Positions 12,882-24,078 of a DNA stretch of 64,000 nt are shown here, one piece after another. Location of the stretch: assembly GCA_033030425.1 (NCBI GenBank), contig JAUFSD010000002.1, positions 1,860,001 to 1,924,000 on the forward strand, read 5' to 3'. Position 1 is the first letter of the stretch; every line of letters starts with the position of its first letter. The DNA is from Verpa conica (lineage: Eukaryota > Ascomycota > Pezizomycetes > Pezizales > Morchellaceae). Below the pieces are notes generated by a model, which saw only the letters and a list, made by a program, of their open reading frames with translations, did no database searches and was not told where the DNA came from. The translations under genes were made by a program, and so were the position numbers.

Positions 12882-13394
12882 TTAAAAAGCCATACTATCG
12901 CCGGTATCGTCTCCGATAAATTCCTCGACTACTCCGCCGCACAAGGTAACAACTTCCGCTCCGCCGGGCTGAAGGATGGGTGTAGATGGTGTTTGTGTGT
13001 CAATCGGTGGAAAGAGGCCTTTGATGCCTACAAGAGGTATGTCCCGACCTCTCCTTACATGTGCTGCTCCTTGCTTTAGATTAGACCTTCTGGAACAATA
13101 TTCACTGAGGTCCCACAGCGGCAGAGTGTCCGCCGACACAGTTCCTAAGGTCAACTTGAACGCAACACATATCCGCGCCTTGGAGGGCGGGGTCAAGGTG
13201 GACCAACTTGAAGAATTTGCAGAATAGTTTCCACAGAGGCTGCGGGGGAAGGTTCTTAGAAAGTGGATACAAAAATCTCCCCCACATAAGTTTGTGAGAT
13301 AATACCTAAGATAAGGCTGAGAATATGCGGATATATATATATATATGGTGCTCGTAATGGGCCCACCAATTGAGTACACGTAACTAGATTGCAC
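12882..13394 (-). CDS. Doubtful unrecognised ORF
   Basis: A 170-codon frame with higher GC than its surroundings, from ATG at 13394. Its C-terminal third is the most protein-like part. The middle overlaps another open frame that is equally plausible, which suggests spliced exons or a relic. No domain, signal peptide or repeat is recognisable. It ends about 400 bp upstream of the divergent ankyrin gene at 13804. Confidence 0.2.
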   Translation of the reverse strand: MQSSYVYSIGGPITSTIYIYISAYSQPYLRYYLTNLCGGDFCIHFLRTFPRSLCGNYSANSSSWSTLTPPSKARICVAFKLTLGTVSADTLPLWDLSEYCSRRSNLKQGAAHVRRGRDIPLVGIKGLFPPIDTQTPSTPILQPGGAEVVTLCGGVVEEFIGDDTGDSMAF

Positions 13395-13710
13395 TTGTCT
13401 CTCTAAGGCTACTTCTTTAGCGAATAGGTTTAATAATTGAAGTCTTTACTATGCATGGTTTGCCTTTATGACCCGAAAATAACAGGTAAGCGAGTGTACG
13501 ATCTCCACGGACAGCGTCGAGGCTTAGCAACCCGTGCAACGTAGCACAGCGGGTGCCAGCAGAATAACTGAGTTGATGGCTTGCATGGGTCCATAACCTG
13601 GTAGAGAACAAGTCTTTAATTATACTCACCTTATTACTATGAGTACAAAGACAGTTAAAGGTTTACCCCTAAACAAACTGTGTGTTTTATCATTACCTCC
13701 CCCCTACCCA

Positions 13711-13718
13711 TATAAAGG
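13711..13718 (+). promoter_or_regulatory. Possible TATA box of the 13804 ankyrin gene
   Basis: TATAAAGG lies 86-93 bp upstream of the ATG at 13804, after a short C-rich stretch. The position suits a fungal core promoter with a short 5' UTR. Confidence 0.4.
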
Positions 13719-13803
13719 ATTCCTCATTCCCTTTAATAGACCATACCATCCTATAATACCCACGATCGCCAATTAGCAAGGGTTACATATACATACCCCT
13801 ACA

Positions 13804-15462
13804 ATGTCAAAGAAATCACCACCGAGCCCTACGATTGCTACGGCACCCTCTTACTCAACATCCTCCTCCTCTCTTTATAGAACTACTTCCCCTGAAAACA
13901 GTGAGATCCGTCCTGCTAATCTCACCCGGCGCCCTGTTCCAGGAACCCCCCAACCCCCAGCTCCAAATCCCACCGATGCGGCACCAGACTACAACTCTAT
14001 CGGCCCCCCAAACATCATACTACCCAATGCACTCCCCGCCATAACCGACGACTGTTCACCCCCATGGTACACCTGGGGCGACAAAGAGTACGACCGAACC
14101 CCCACCCCGCCACTATTCTCCGCAATCTTTACAGAAGACGAATCCGAGATACAACGACTCATCACCCAAGACCCAGACATCGTCAACACAAAAGACCAAC
14201 GAGACCGCACCCCACTATACTGCGCAGTCGTTGCATACAAGAACCATATCGGCATCGTCAGGCTACTACTAGAATCCGGCGCCGAGGTAGATGAATGGAG
14301 TACCGAATACCTAGAACAAAACCCCCGACCCCAGAGTCGTCATCGTCGTCGTCGTCTTCGTAGTAGTAGTAAGCACCTAGAGGAGACCATGCGAACACCA
14401 CTCATGGCCGCCTGCCAGCGCAACCACCTCCCGATTGTGCGACTCCTTGTAAGTCCGCCGTACTGCGCAGACCCAAAACTAGTGGCGCCAGACGGCCAAC
14501 ACGCGCTGCGCCTAGCTTCAGCCGCAGGAGCTAGGGAGATTGTCACACTACTCCCATCAGTCAGGGCCGGTGGGTGGAAACGGTTCAAGCACCGGTGCAG
14601 ACCACACATTGAAAAGATCAAAAGAACTGGCAAATCAATGTATGAAGTGGGCAAATTCATCATCTGGGAGACCCCAAGGTTCTTTATATGGACTGTGCCC
14701 AAATTCTTGGCTACCGAGTTTTGGAGTTTCATGAAATGGTGCGGTAGGGAATTACTGTCTGGGACGAAGAAATTCGGTAGATTCCTCTCGAAGGTTCCTG
14801 GGAAACTTTATCGGTTTTCAATGTGGTTCCCTGGCGCGATGGGCCGTTTTCTTGCTGCGCTTGTGAAGGCTGTTGTCAACGGTGTCAAAAAGACCCCCCA
14901 GGTTGTGTGGAAGTTCTTGTCGGTGACGTTGCCAGAGTTCTTGGGAGATATACTTAAGCTTCTGTGGAAGATTGTAAAGTTCTCCTATAAGGCTCTTGTG
15001 GAGATTGTGAAGTGGGTGTGGAATATCATCACTGTGCGGCTCCCAAAGGTGTCGCTCATGGTGTTTAAAGCTCTTGTTGCTGGGGTCAAGAAGATGGGCG
15101 GGTATATTGTGAGTTTGTTGTCTACGATTGCGAGCTTACTGCATACGTTTTTCTCTTTCATCATGCGGCAGTGTACGTGGGAGAACGTGGTACAGGGCAT
15201 AAAGCACATGCTCAAGTTCTTTATGGGTATTCCGGTTGCTGTCTGGGACGCGCTGGTGGCGACTTATGAATTATGCTATAAGGTTGTGAGTGGGCTATTT
15301 GGGAGTATTGGCTGGTTATTTTGGACTCTTGGGGAGTGTTTGCTGCGGTGTGCGTTGTGGTTTCCAAGGATGATAGGGAAGGTTATTGTATCTTTTGGAA
15401 AGATTTTAGGGAGTGCATTGAGCGAGATAAGGCTCTGGATTGATCCCAAGGCCAAGGTTTAG
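13804..15462 (+). CDS. Ankyrin-repeat protein with long Trp-rich amphipathic tail
   Basis: Intronless, 552 residues. Residues 1-90 are Ser/Pro/Thr-rich and disordered. About 102-250 contain degenerate ankyrin repeats (RTPLYCAVVAYKNHIGIVRLLLESGAEV; then RTPLMAACQRNHLPIVRLLV) separated by an Arg-rich spacer (RHRRRRLRSSSK). From about 275 to the end comes a different region of short, repeating amphipathic units rich in Trp, Phe, Lys and Pro, such as FIIWETPRFFIWTVPKFL and VWKFLSVTLPEFL. I recognise this architecture from uncharacterised proteins conserved across filamentous ascomycetes. The tail has too many lysines for a classical multi-span membrane domain, so peripheral membrane or lipid binding is inferred. 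A TATA box lies about 90 bp upstream. Confidence 0.85.
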   Translation: MSKKSPPSPTIATAPSYSTSSSSLYRTTSPENSEIRPANLTRRPVPGTPQPPAPNPTDAAPDYNSIGPPNIILPNALPAITDDCSPPWYTWGDKEYDRTPTPPLFSAIFTEDESEIQRLITQDPDIVNTKDQRDRTPLYCAVVAYKNHIGIVRLLLESGAEVDEWSTEYLEQNPRPQSRHRRRRLRSSSKHLEETMRTPLMAACQRNHLPIVRLLVSPPYCADPKLVAPDGQHALRLASAAGAREIVTLLPSVRAGGWKRFKHRCRPHIEKIKRTGKSMYEVGKFIIWETPRFFIWTVPKFLATEFWSFMKWCGRELLSGTKKFGRFLSKVPGKLYRFSMWFPGAMGRFLAALVKAVVNGVKKTPQVVWKFLSVTLPEFLGDILKLLWKIVKFSYKALVEIVKWVWNIITVRLPKVSLMVFKALVAGVKKMGGYIVSLLSTIASLLHTFFSFIMRQCTWENVVQGIKHMLKFFMGIPVAVWDALVATYELCYKVVSGLFGSIGWLFWTLGECLLRCALWFPRMIGKVIVSFGKILGSALSEIRLWIDPKAKV

Positions 15463-18400
15463 GGGATTTGTTTCAGGAGTTTCTGGTGGATAATTTTTTT
15501 ATAGTATTTGGGGTTATTTTTTCTAGGTATTAGGCGTTTTTAAGGATTTACTTGAGTAAAACATGATTCATGAAGTAACGAATTCTGATAGCTAATTATC
15601 ATTATAAAAAAATAGAAATATCTTCTAAATTCTTGGAAATCAGATTTCGTGGCTTATACTCTAGGTATCTATAATCTCAATCCCCTAAGCCCCCTCCTGT
15701 CTATAAGCACTCTGATCCAATGACAATAAGACTATCAAAAGAGCCCCCAAACCCGATAATCACCTTGATTAGATCAATTAGATACACTATACACTTACGC
15801 TACGACTGCTTCGTCCAGCTCAGGGCACAGAAAATTTTCTTTGGTGGTATAAATACTCTCCTCCCCCCCCGCCAAACTTTCTTTCCACCCTCACACCGCC
15901 ACAACCAATCCCCCTACCATAAAACACAGCAAGTATTATCCCCTTAATTTAACGCCCAGCTAGCTCCTCAACCCGTGTTAGCAGTTAGCAACTATGAAAG
16001 AAGAGTCACAACAGCAGGTTTCAGACTAGGGTCTACCAAACTAGGACACCCCTTCTCTAGCATTTCTACGACTCACCAATGCCACAATCTTGGGCGGCAG
16101 AAGATACTTAACCTCGTGCGCTTATGACTGATTCATTCATTCATACTACTTTACCCCGATCCCTTACCGGTAGCATACAGCTAAGGTAGCTCTTATCAAC
16201 ATACAAGACTTTCTATAAGGGTTCCGCACTAGAGAATCTCTGCACCGCGCCACTCAAAAAAAGCACCTAGAGGCAGTTGGCGAGCTCTTTGATTCCACCA
16301 ACCGAGAAAAATACGGTGTATTTCTGAGAACTACAAGGTGTATTTACCATACCTACGGTGTGCTAGTGTAGTTCTGAGAACTACTGACTGAGTAATCGTT
16401 CTCAGACTCATACAACAAGCGTATATATGGGTACATATCAACAAAATACCTTGAAAGTTTTAGGTCCAGCGAGTAGGGATATAGATATAAGTAACTCTCT
16501 TCATAATACTACATCACCTTTTAGACGGCTCTATGAATACTCGAGTTACACCCAAGTACAGATCCAAAGCACAATACGCTTGTCTGGCAATTAGGATACT
16601 ATCTAACCGCAGGTATTTTTGAAAAACTATCTCAGGGGTTAACTAGGGCCGATCCAAATCCGGATTATCCTGATAATTTCAAAACGCACCCACGGGGCTG
16701 AGCCAACTGCGCCCTAGTAGTTTTCTCGCCCCCGATATTATTCCGCCGGGAACGTACACTAACCTCCACAGCGGAGATTAACGACATGCTCTATACCTCA
16801 CTTATCACAAAATGTTGGTAGAGAGATCTATTTCAAAGAAACTAAAGTTCTCAAGACACCAATACTAGGCTTAACAAGATGCTTTGAGCTTGGAAAATCA
16901 AGGGTTATAGAATTTTGATTGATTAATTCCAGAACATTCAACTTTAGGAATTCTTAGCAGAATATTCTAAACTGTATTCTAACTACGATCAGAACACCGC
17001 TTCATAGCCGTTTTCAGTGATAGTGTCTATACTTATCCTTTCATCTGCCTTAGCGATGCGCCTGCGTACTAAACGGACTATATAGGAAAAAATTTACTGA
17101 GTGTGGATGTTCTTAAAAACATATTCTTTGCCTATATAAAGCTCTTACATATTCACAGCCTCTAAAGCGCCCAACTATTCGTAACTACTACCATACAAGG
17201 CTTACGGCAAACACCTGACATTTCTAGAGCCTAGCGAAGTGTACTATAGGGCATAGTAACACTTTATTATAATACGAAGCTTTTACTTTCAAACCTCATT
17301 GAGCTCGGAAACTCCGTCCGGTAGTAAGGGTGCACATACCATAGCCCCAATCAGGCTACCAAAGGCGATGTGATATATCACTTTCAACCCCCCCAAAGTA
17401 TTCACGGAAGCTTCCGGGGATCTTACACGTCTATTCAATAGGCACTATTTAGTACGGGGAGTCATAAAGGTGCGCTAGCTATATATGGGCGCCAAACCAT
17501 ACCAAGGCCCAAGAAATACGCACCCCTATTGGAGAAACTATTTCTATTGCTCAGTCATATATTCGCCAGATAAGGCATCGATATATATATCGCCTAGCCA
17601 GTACAAGTATATAATCTTTTGTCTGCATATTGATTTTGCTATGTGCAAACTCAGCACTTTCAAAAATATTACGTATCGCGTCTTTTTACGGTCAAGAAAT
17701 AATTTATCCTACCACAATAACTAGCACTTAGGTTTGATAAAGGTTATGGGCCTTGTTAGCCTTATAATAAACTATCTTATTAACTGTGAAACGCAAAACA
17801 TCAACCCAAGTGATGCACCATTATGACCGCGCAATACCTAGAGTAACCTAGTAGGCGTGAACCAAGCCTTTACATTCCCAAGCCCCCCCCAAACACTATA
17901 GTTGTTTCTATAGGCACCAGGCTCTTATAGCTACATAGAAAAAAATCCCATTCATTACTATTAACTAGACCGTTCTGCACTTAGTTCCCAAATCCCTATT
18001 ATTTGTCCCGTTTTCCGCCTTGCCGGGAGGCTTTGTCAAACTTCCGTGACCAACCTTGACACTACCCCTGAAGCCATATATTCATCAGTAGACAGATGCA
18101 TAATCAGTTCACTATCGCACCATGTCGGTGTTCGGAATGGGGGCAGTCCGTTGCCTACTGAGGACTCATGAATGAAGGACTAGACGGACTATAGGCCCTA
18201 CGATGGTTGGGTTAGGGTTATTCAATACCATACCTAATTACGGGAACTGTGAAGTGATCTACATTCAGCGAATTTAGTACAATCGACAGGCTCTTCACAG
18301 GCCTTGGCAAGGCCGGCAAGGCTCTATGGGGCCTCTAGTCCCCTATAGTCCGGAAAATCTTACCCTCGTCCAGACATCTCTCCAATAGGGTCCTACAGGG

Positions 18401-19709
18401 TCCCCCGGTCAGGCTCTTAGACCGTTCTAAACACTACTGATTATTTAATAGTAAATTATATCGAAACTGTTACTAGTGCTTTGGCTGTGAAAGACTCTGG
18501 TATATTTACTAGGGCCTAACAATAAAGACACGTACGAATTCAGTAATACTTCGGCCAGTGATAGGAGTCGAGAAGTCCGGACGGACGGCAAGCCGTAGGG
18601 AAAAAATATATAAGGACCAGATGCCCTAGAGTAGGTGGGACAAGGGCTGCGGACCGCAGTCTTCCATGCAGGGTACAGCGTGGTACAGGGGTTGTAGGGG
18701 ACGATGGGGGGGTTGTGGATGACTGTAGAGGACTGCGTGTGACTGTAGAGGACATCAGAAGACAACTCTTTTATAATATTTTGCTACATATTGATAGATC
18801 CAATTCAAAGACTTGATTCTTTCTATTAAATACCGCTTCTACTTCTACATCATAGAACATAAATAGTCCTTCGAAACCTCTAGTGTCCTGTAGGGCGCAC
18901 AAATAAAGCTGCGGTAATGCTGGGCCCTATCAAGTGTCGGGCCCTGTGGGGGCCCCTATGGTCCTGTAGTCTAAACAATCAGCCCTGGACGGTCTATAGC
19001 ATATGGTCCGTCCGGTCCGCATCATGCTGTAGGGCCCCTTCAGGGCCCGTAGTACGTTCTGCCCTATAAAACTCCCAACACTGAAAGGCCCAGATATTTC
19101 ACCAATCCTTCAACCACGAAAAGCCCAAGAACCCCCGTAAACAACCTAACAGAGAACGTGGTCGAAAGTTTGTCTTCTAAGAGCCCTACGATCACCCGCT
19201 TCCTTCAGCTGTTGACACTTTTAGCAATTAGGCGAATCGATAACTATATTTTAAACTAAGCTCTAGACGAATATAACTGACGCCAATGCTTCTTCTAGCT
19301 CTACTATACCAACTATCTAACCTCAGGAACGACCCCTCAAGTGAGATACCATAAGTTAATGATCCAAGCACTAAAGAAGCCATAGCCGTAAACCCCAAAA
19401 CATATTAAAAAAGTCATAAAGTACATATCTATATCCCATAGCCAATGCAAGTCCTGTATGTATTAAAAAGAAAGAAAGAAATCAACCCATAGAGAGAAGA
19501 AACATAACCCCACATCTCCACTCCACACATCATCCAAAACGCATACCAACCCTACACAATAAACAAGAACCCCCCCCCCTCAAAGTACCCTACCAACCTC
19601 AACTTCAACCTCAAGGCCCCTAAGTCGACAACACTCACAATGCCCACACTTATCATGATTCCCCATATGAGCCACCGCAGCCATGACTATCGATACAGCT
19701 ACCAACGAA
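15463..19709. other. Gene-poor AT-rich tract
   Basis: No supported gene. A short direct repeat (TTCTGAGAACTAC) occurs at about 16322 and 16372. A telomere-like GGGTTAGGGTTA lies at 18209-18220. From about 18280 to 19080 composition rises, with many GGGCCC/GGTCC/CCTATAG words and a duplicated GACTGTAGAGGAC near 18720-18750. This looks like an older inserted repeat, but I cannot define its ends. Small frames at 17485-17724 and 18445-18765 look random. Confidence 0.5.
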
Positions 19710-20277
19710 CTAAAACCCATCAGTAAGCAACAAACCCCCCCCTAGAGCACAGACACAGAGAGATAATACAAACGTTTCAAAAGCAGTCAACCCAAACCCA
19801 ACCTTCAATATCCGACACCTACCGGGCACAACCAAATACTCATCCCACCCGCTCTGATCCCTTCCGTCAACGCCTTTATAACCCAGTTTGCAATCGTGAC
19901 GTAGGGCTTCTCCGGCCATTATCAGAAACACAATCACGATAGAGGACCATAAGACGAAGAAGACGATGTCGGTGACGAGCGCGGTTAGTGCGTGGAGTGG
20001 ACGATGCTTTAGGGTGTGGAATGTGAAGTGGATGGTGAGGTATATACTCATGATACATGCGACGGCGTTTGTGTAGATGATGTATCTGGTTATGGGGGAG
20101 TATTTAGATAAGTATCAGAGAAAGGAGGGGGGGGGAGGGAGAGGGAGTAGAGTAGTTGGTAACGTACGGCCAGGAGTCGTAGTTGAACATTAGGATGCTG
20201 ATCGCTATTGTGCTGAGGGAGACGAGGAGTTGGATTATTCGAACGGCAGTATATGGTTTCGAGGGCCATCGCGACAT
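19710..20277 (-). CDS. MARVEL-like four-helix membrane protein
   Basis: Two exons (20277-20168 and 20085-19710) encode 161 residues. Exon 1 gives the N-terminus MSRWPSKPYTAVRIIQ and the first helix (LLVSLSTIAISILMF). Exon 2 gives helices around AVACIMSIYLTIHFTF, ALVTDIVFFVLWSSIVIVFLI and VGFGLTAFETFVLSLCVCALGGG. A loop between helices 3 and 4 carries two cysteines (HDCKLGY and PGRCRILK). Four helices, a short cytosolic N-terminus and a Cys-containing loop before helix 4 fit fungal MARVEL proteins, which sit in plasma or vesicle membranes. The intron has a GTACGT donor and a CAG acceptor, and the frame closes exactly. Specific function unknown. Confidence 0.72.
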
Positions 20278-21858
20278 CGTGTTGGTTCGATCTAGAGTTC
20301 CCTGGGGTATGGTGGTGAGATTGAAAGGTCCTGTTTAGCTATACTAGGAAAGACTCTTTTTTTTTTTTTTACTTTTATTTTAGATTCTCTGTGTTTATCT
20401 TTTTACCGGGCTGAAACGTAGCTTTCATAACGTCTCAACGCCAAGATGTAGGAGTGCAACCTATAATAGAGTGACTGTCTGCAAAAAAAATAAAAATAAA
20501 ACGGGCGCTAGATACCGAGGTGTTGCACTTGAAGTGTAGAGAGTAGATTATACTCTCTTGGTCAAAAAGTGCACAAAAATCGAGTGAACCTATTTTAAAA
20601 AAAAACCCTCTTTGCAGCCCGTCACCCCCCAATTTATGCCTTGGAGAAACTACAGTCTATCTGGATCAAGTTTCTACGGCAATGATAAAGAAATTACCTA
20701 GGTCGTGGGAATACTTGATTAAGGCAGATAAGTTTTACTAGAAGTTATTCACAAGAGTCTCGTCATGTGTAAACTATGCAGGACTCGCGTCAAAAAGAAA
20801 AACATGAATGACTCGCGATTGGCAAAAAAGAGCCGAAGATACATTTTACTGGTAGTAGTCTTGATCAATCTTATCCCTGCTGCGGGGGGGTGGCATCACC
20901 CAATTGGTATCTCCTGCGGGAGGGATGAAGAAAGTGATATAAGAATTGAATCCCCCCAAGAAGTGCATAGTTGAGCAAAAGGCGAATTACCAAAAGCATA
21001 GGTGTAAGTGTGCATCTAACTTGAAACCTGTTCTGTCCATTCCCTCACAAAGTGCAATACTATCTTTGCACTTGGAGATTGAGGGGCAGAGAGCAGTTCG
21101 TATTCGAGAGCTAGGCTTAGACAGGAAGTTGATGACCTTCAAGTTATGGATACTCCACAACGCGTGGCTTTACTGGGTGAAACAATCATCTTTGATGTAA
21201 CTAGACTCTAGCCAATCACCGAATCAAAGAATGGTGTCACTATGCGCAAACTAATTTGATTCCTGGTTTGTTGGGGAGATCCAGCTCGTCTGTGAAGAAA
21301 GTTTTACATTTACCTAGAGATTATCAGCTTTCAGCCTTGACTTCTGTATTAACTAGGCTCACCACTGAGACAAACCAGGCCGTGAATGAGCTTGATAGAT
21401 TAAGAGCTCTTTCCATAGTTTAGTAAAAATACCCTCACAATCCCCGACCTAAATACAATATTCCCAGCCCCTAATCACACCCAAATACTTATGATAAATT
21501 CATTCAATCAATCACAGCCAAATTAATGTCTAAATCCGAGTGATAAGACATGAAGACTCGGCTCTAGGGTTAGGGCCATCATATATGTGCACTTACATAA
21601 GGATTGTGCATCTGCAGACGCACCCGAACAGCGTTTGTCACGGCTTACCCCACGCACGCACGCGATTACACTATCCCACCCCTGCACGTGGCTCCTACCG
21701 AAGCGCGACAAATAATCTCGCAATCATTAGAGAGCAAATCATCACAAATTCTTACGAGCATGAGAGAAGAAGCAGACAACCCCTTCCACGGCCTTCCCCC
21801 AACAGCTGTATAAGACAGCTCCTTATTCGCGCCTTCGACTCGAAAGCCTTCTTTTAAA
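20278..21858. other. Intergenic tract with a decayed coding piece
   Basis: Upstream of the MARVEL gene are a T-rich run (20357-20370) and AT-rich sequence. The coding remnant at 21083-21423 is listed separately. A telomere-like TAGGGTTAGGG lies at 21565-21575, about 290 bp upstream of the pirin start codon. No other gene is supported. Confidence 0.5.
21083..21423 (+). pseudogene. Frame-broken coding remnant, family unknown
   Basis: From 21083 a protein-like frame runs RARLRQEVDDLQVMDT...GETIIFDVTRL and stops at 21209-21211. From 21208 another frame takes over with ANHRIKEWCHYAQTNLIPG and runs 72 codons to TAG at 21421-21423. The break lies in CTCTAG, where a duplicated CT would explain the shift: removing it would join VTR-LANHRI smoothly. 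There is no clear splice pair at the junction. No start codon or family is recognisable. It looks like the 3' end of a dead gene. Confidence 0.35.
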
Positions 21859-22049
21859 ATGCGTACATTCGAAAGCATAGTCGTGTGCCTGTTTGCTCTA
21901 TACCTTACCTACTACTGCCGCAGACACTACTCTTCCTCCTCCGCAGAGATAATCGAGACGATTAAAACATCAGAGATACTACAGAATATACAAAACTCTG
22001 AGATTATCGACTCTATAAAAGATATCCTATTCCCAAATAACCCAGAGAT

Positions 22050-22089
<40 letters not shown>

Positions 22090-23184
22090 GCAATGGCAAA
22101 TCCTGCAACCACCCTCTTCGAGGCACCCACCGTGGAGGCCATCGTCCCATCAGCAGTCACCACCCCCCGCAAGATCACCAAAGCCTTCGAAGCAATTGAG
22201 AAAAGCGAAGGTGTCGGCGCTCGCGTCCGACGAAGCGTCGGAACCCCCCAATTGAAGCACTTCAGTCCCTTCCTAATGCTCGACCACTTTACAATCGGCA
22301 AAGGAGCCGGCTTCCCCGACCACCCACACCGGTATACCCCCCTCTTCCACTCCCACTTCTAAAAACACCCCCACTAACACACACCTTCTTAACAGTGGCC
22401 AAGAAACAATAACATACCTCCTCTCGGGCTCCGTAGACCACGAAGACTTCGCCGGCAACAAAGGCACCATCTCCCCCGGCGACCTACAATTCATGACAGC
22501 AGGGCGCGGAATAATGCACGCAGAAATGCCCGGCATCAACCCAGACGGCTCCCCCAACATCGGTCTCCAACTCTGGGTCGACCTCCCCACATCCCTCAAA
22601 TTCTGCGAACCCCGTTACCGCGACCTGCGACACACCGAGATCCCAACCGTCGTTACAACAGCCGACGGCGGGAAAACGTCAATCAAAATCATCTCGGGGA
22701 CCTCTCATGGTGTTGATAGCGTCAGGGAGCTGGCATACACACCCGTTTGGATCCTCGATGTGACTATGAAGCCCGGTGGGAGCTTGGCCCAGCCATTGCC
22801 GGTCGGGTGGAATACGTTCATCTATACGCTTGATGGCAAGGTCCTGGTCGGTGCGGAGAAAAAGGTCGTGGATAGGTTCCATAATGTGGTGTTTGGTAGG
22901 GATGGGGATGGCGTGTTGGTTAGTGTTGATGAGACCGCGGTTGAGGATGCGAGGTTTGGTATGTTGATCTTAATTAATCCCTATTAGAGATGGTGCTGAC
23001 TGAATATTTTGTAGTTATTATTGCTGGATTACCGCTTGATCAGCCAGTGGTGCAGCATGGACCGTTTGTGCTTAACACTAACGAACAAGTCTACCAGGCG
23101 ATGAGGGACTATCAAGGTCATAAGAATGGATTCGAGAGAGCAAAGGATTGGGAATCGGAGATTGGAAAGAGAATGGCTTATTGA
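21859..23184 (+). CDS. Pirin (cupin family) with N-terminal membrane anchor
   Basis: Three exons (21859-22331, 22396-22958 and 23015-23184) encode 401 residues. The pirin core begins near residue 95 and contains LMLDHF, the metal-binding HPHRGQETITYLLSG (formed across the first splice), GDLQFMTAGRGIMHAEMP, and the C-terminal cupin half ending with GPFVLNT. Pirins are iron-binding cupins; fungal and bacterial members can act as quercetinases or transcription cofactors. The first 75 residues are unusual: a hydrophobic segment (VVCLFALYLTYY), a Ser run, a helical stretch and 13 threonines encoded by an (ACT/ACC) repeat. A second in-frame ATG immediately after the repeat (22093) would give an ordinary soluble pirin. 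Either start may be used. Confidence 0.9.
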
Positions 23185-24078
23185 GTTGTTGTTTTTTGTT
23201 GATAGATATGGCGCTATGGGATTTTACGTGTTTTTTTTTTCTTTGAAATTAGAGTGTGTTTAGGGAAAGAGACTTGGGTTTGATGATACTGGTTGGCCCT
23301 ATTGTATGTAACAAGTCTTAGATGCTATGGTTTTGTACTATAAAATTATACAAACCCTTACGACTATCTATGATGGAATACCTGTCACAAGAAATCACTC
23401 GGTATCCTCCTAACTATCCCACACAGTATTACTAGACTCAAGCCTCCTTAGGCAAGCGTAGCCCTACTATCAGAACCAGGAACACCCCCATATTCTCTCA
23501 GCAACACCAACTCACCCTGACCAAGTGACCCCGTTATGTATGAGCCCGGCGCATACCGTCCAAGACAGAACACCCAAAAATAGACCCAAGCCACACGGCT
23601 ATCTGGCAAATTAGCGTCTGTCGGATATTCCACTATGTTTTCGTCAACTAGCCGGCGGGTGATGCCCATGATGTATTATATTCATATTCACAGATTATCA
23701 CTCGTATAATTACTTTATCTCTACTCACAAAAGAAACCAACATTTTACCGACATCACAAAAATCCTTCCATTCGAATAAGAAATTAATAAGACACACAAA
23801 AGAAAATAACTAAAAAAGACAGAAAACCACACCCTAAAGACAATTCTCAGGCCCCTTCAAGTATAGTAAGAAGCTTTGAGATACAGGACAGTTTTTTTAC
23901 ACACACAAGAAAAGGTCATTAGTGATCAAACTCGGAAAAAAGACAAAAAAAACCCCATCACTCCCCGCAATGCTTTTAAGACAGAGAACAAGAACCAGGA
24001 AAAGTGCACTACACGATACAAGCTTCTCGGACTAGAACACCCATTTGACAATCATGATCCCTTGCCACCAGACTACTG
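23185..24078. other. Convergent 3' intergenic region
   Basis: This region lies between the ends of the pirin gene and the gene at 24079. A 73-codon minus-strand frame (23448-23669) lacks motifs. A-rich sequence near 23750-23990 is consistent with 3' UTR/terminator sequence. Nothing else seen. Confidence 0.5.

Larger units (their letters stand above)
7226..13803. other. Long gene-poor AT-rich tract
   Basis: This 6.6 kb holds no recognisable intact gene. It contains an AT-rich TATATAATATATATAATAAT stretch near 7472 upstream of the nuclease gene, and partial direct repeats of (G)TATCCTTATA-type sequence at about 8385-8420 and 8460-8495. There is also a GGTGAT-rich simple repeat near 10325-10400, a telomere-like tract at 12293, and a run of 15 C at 12515-12529. 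Two doubtful coding pieces are listed separately. A 115-codon frame on the minus strand at 9010-9357 has no motif I recognise. Confidence 0.5.
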
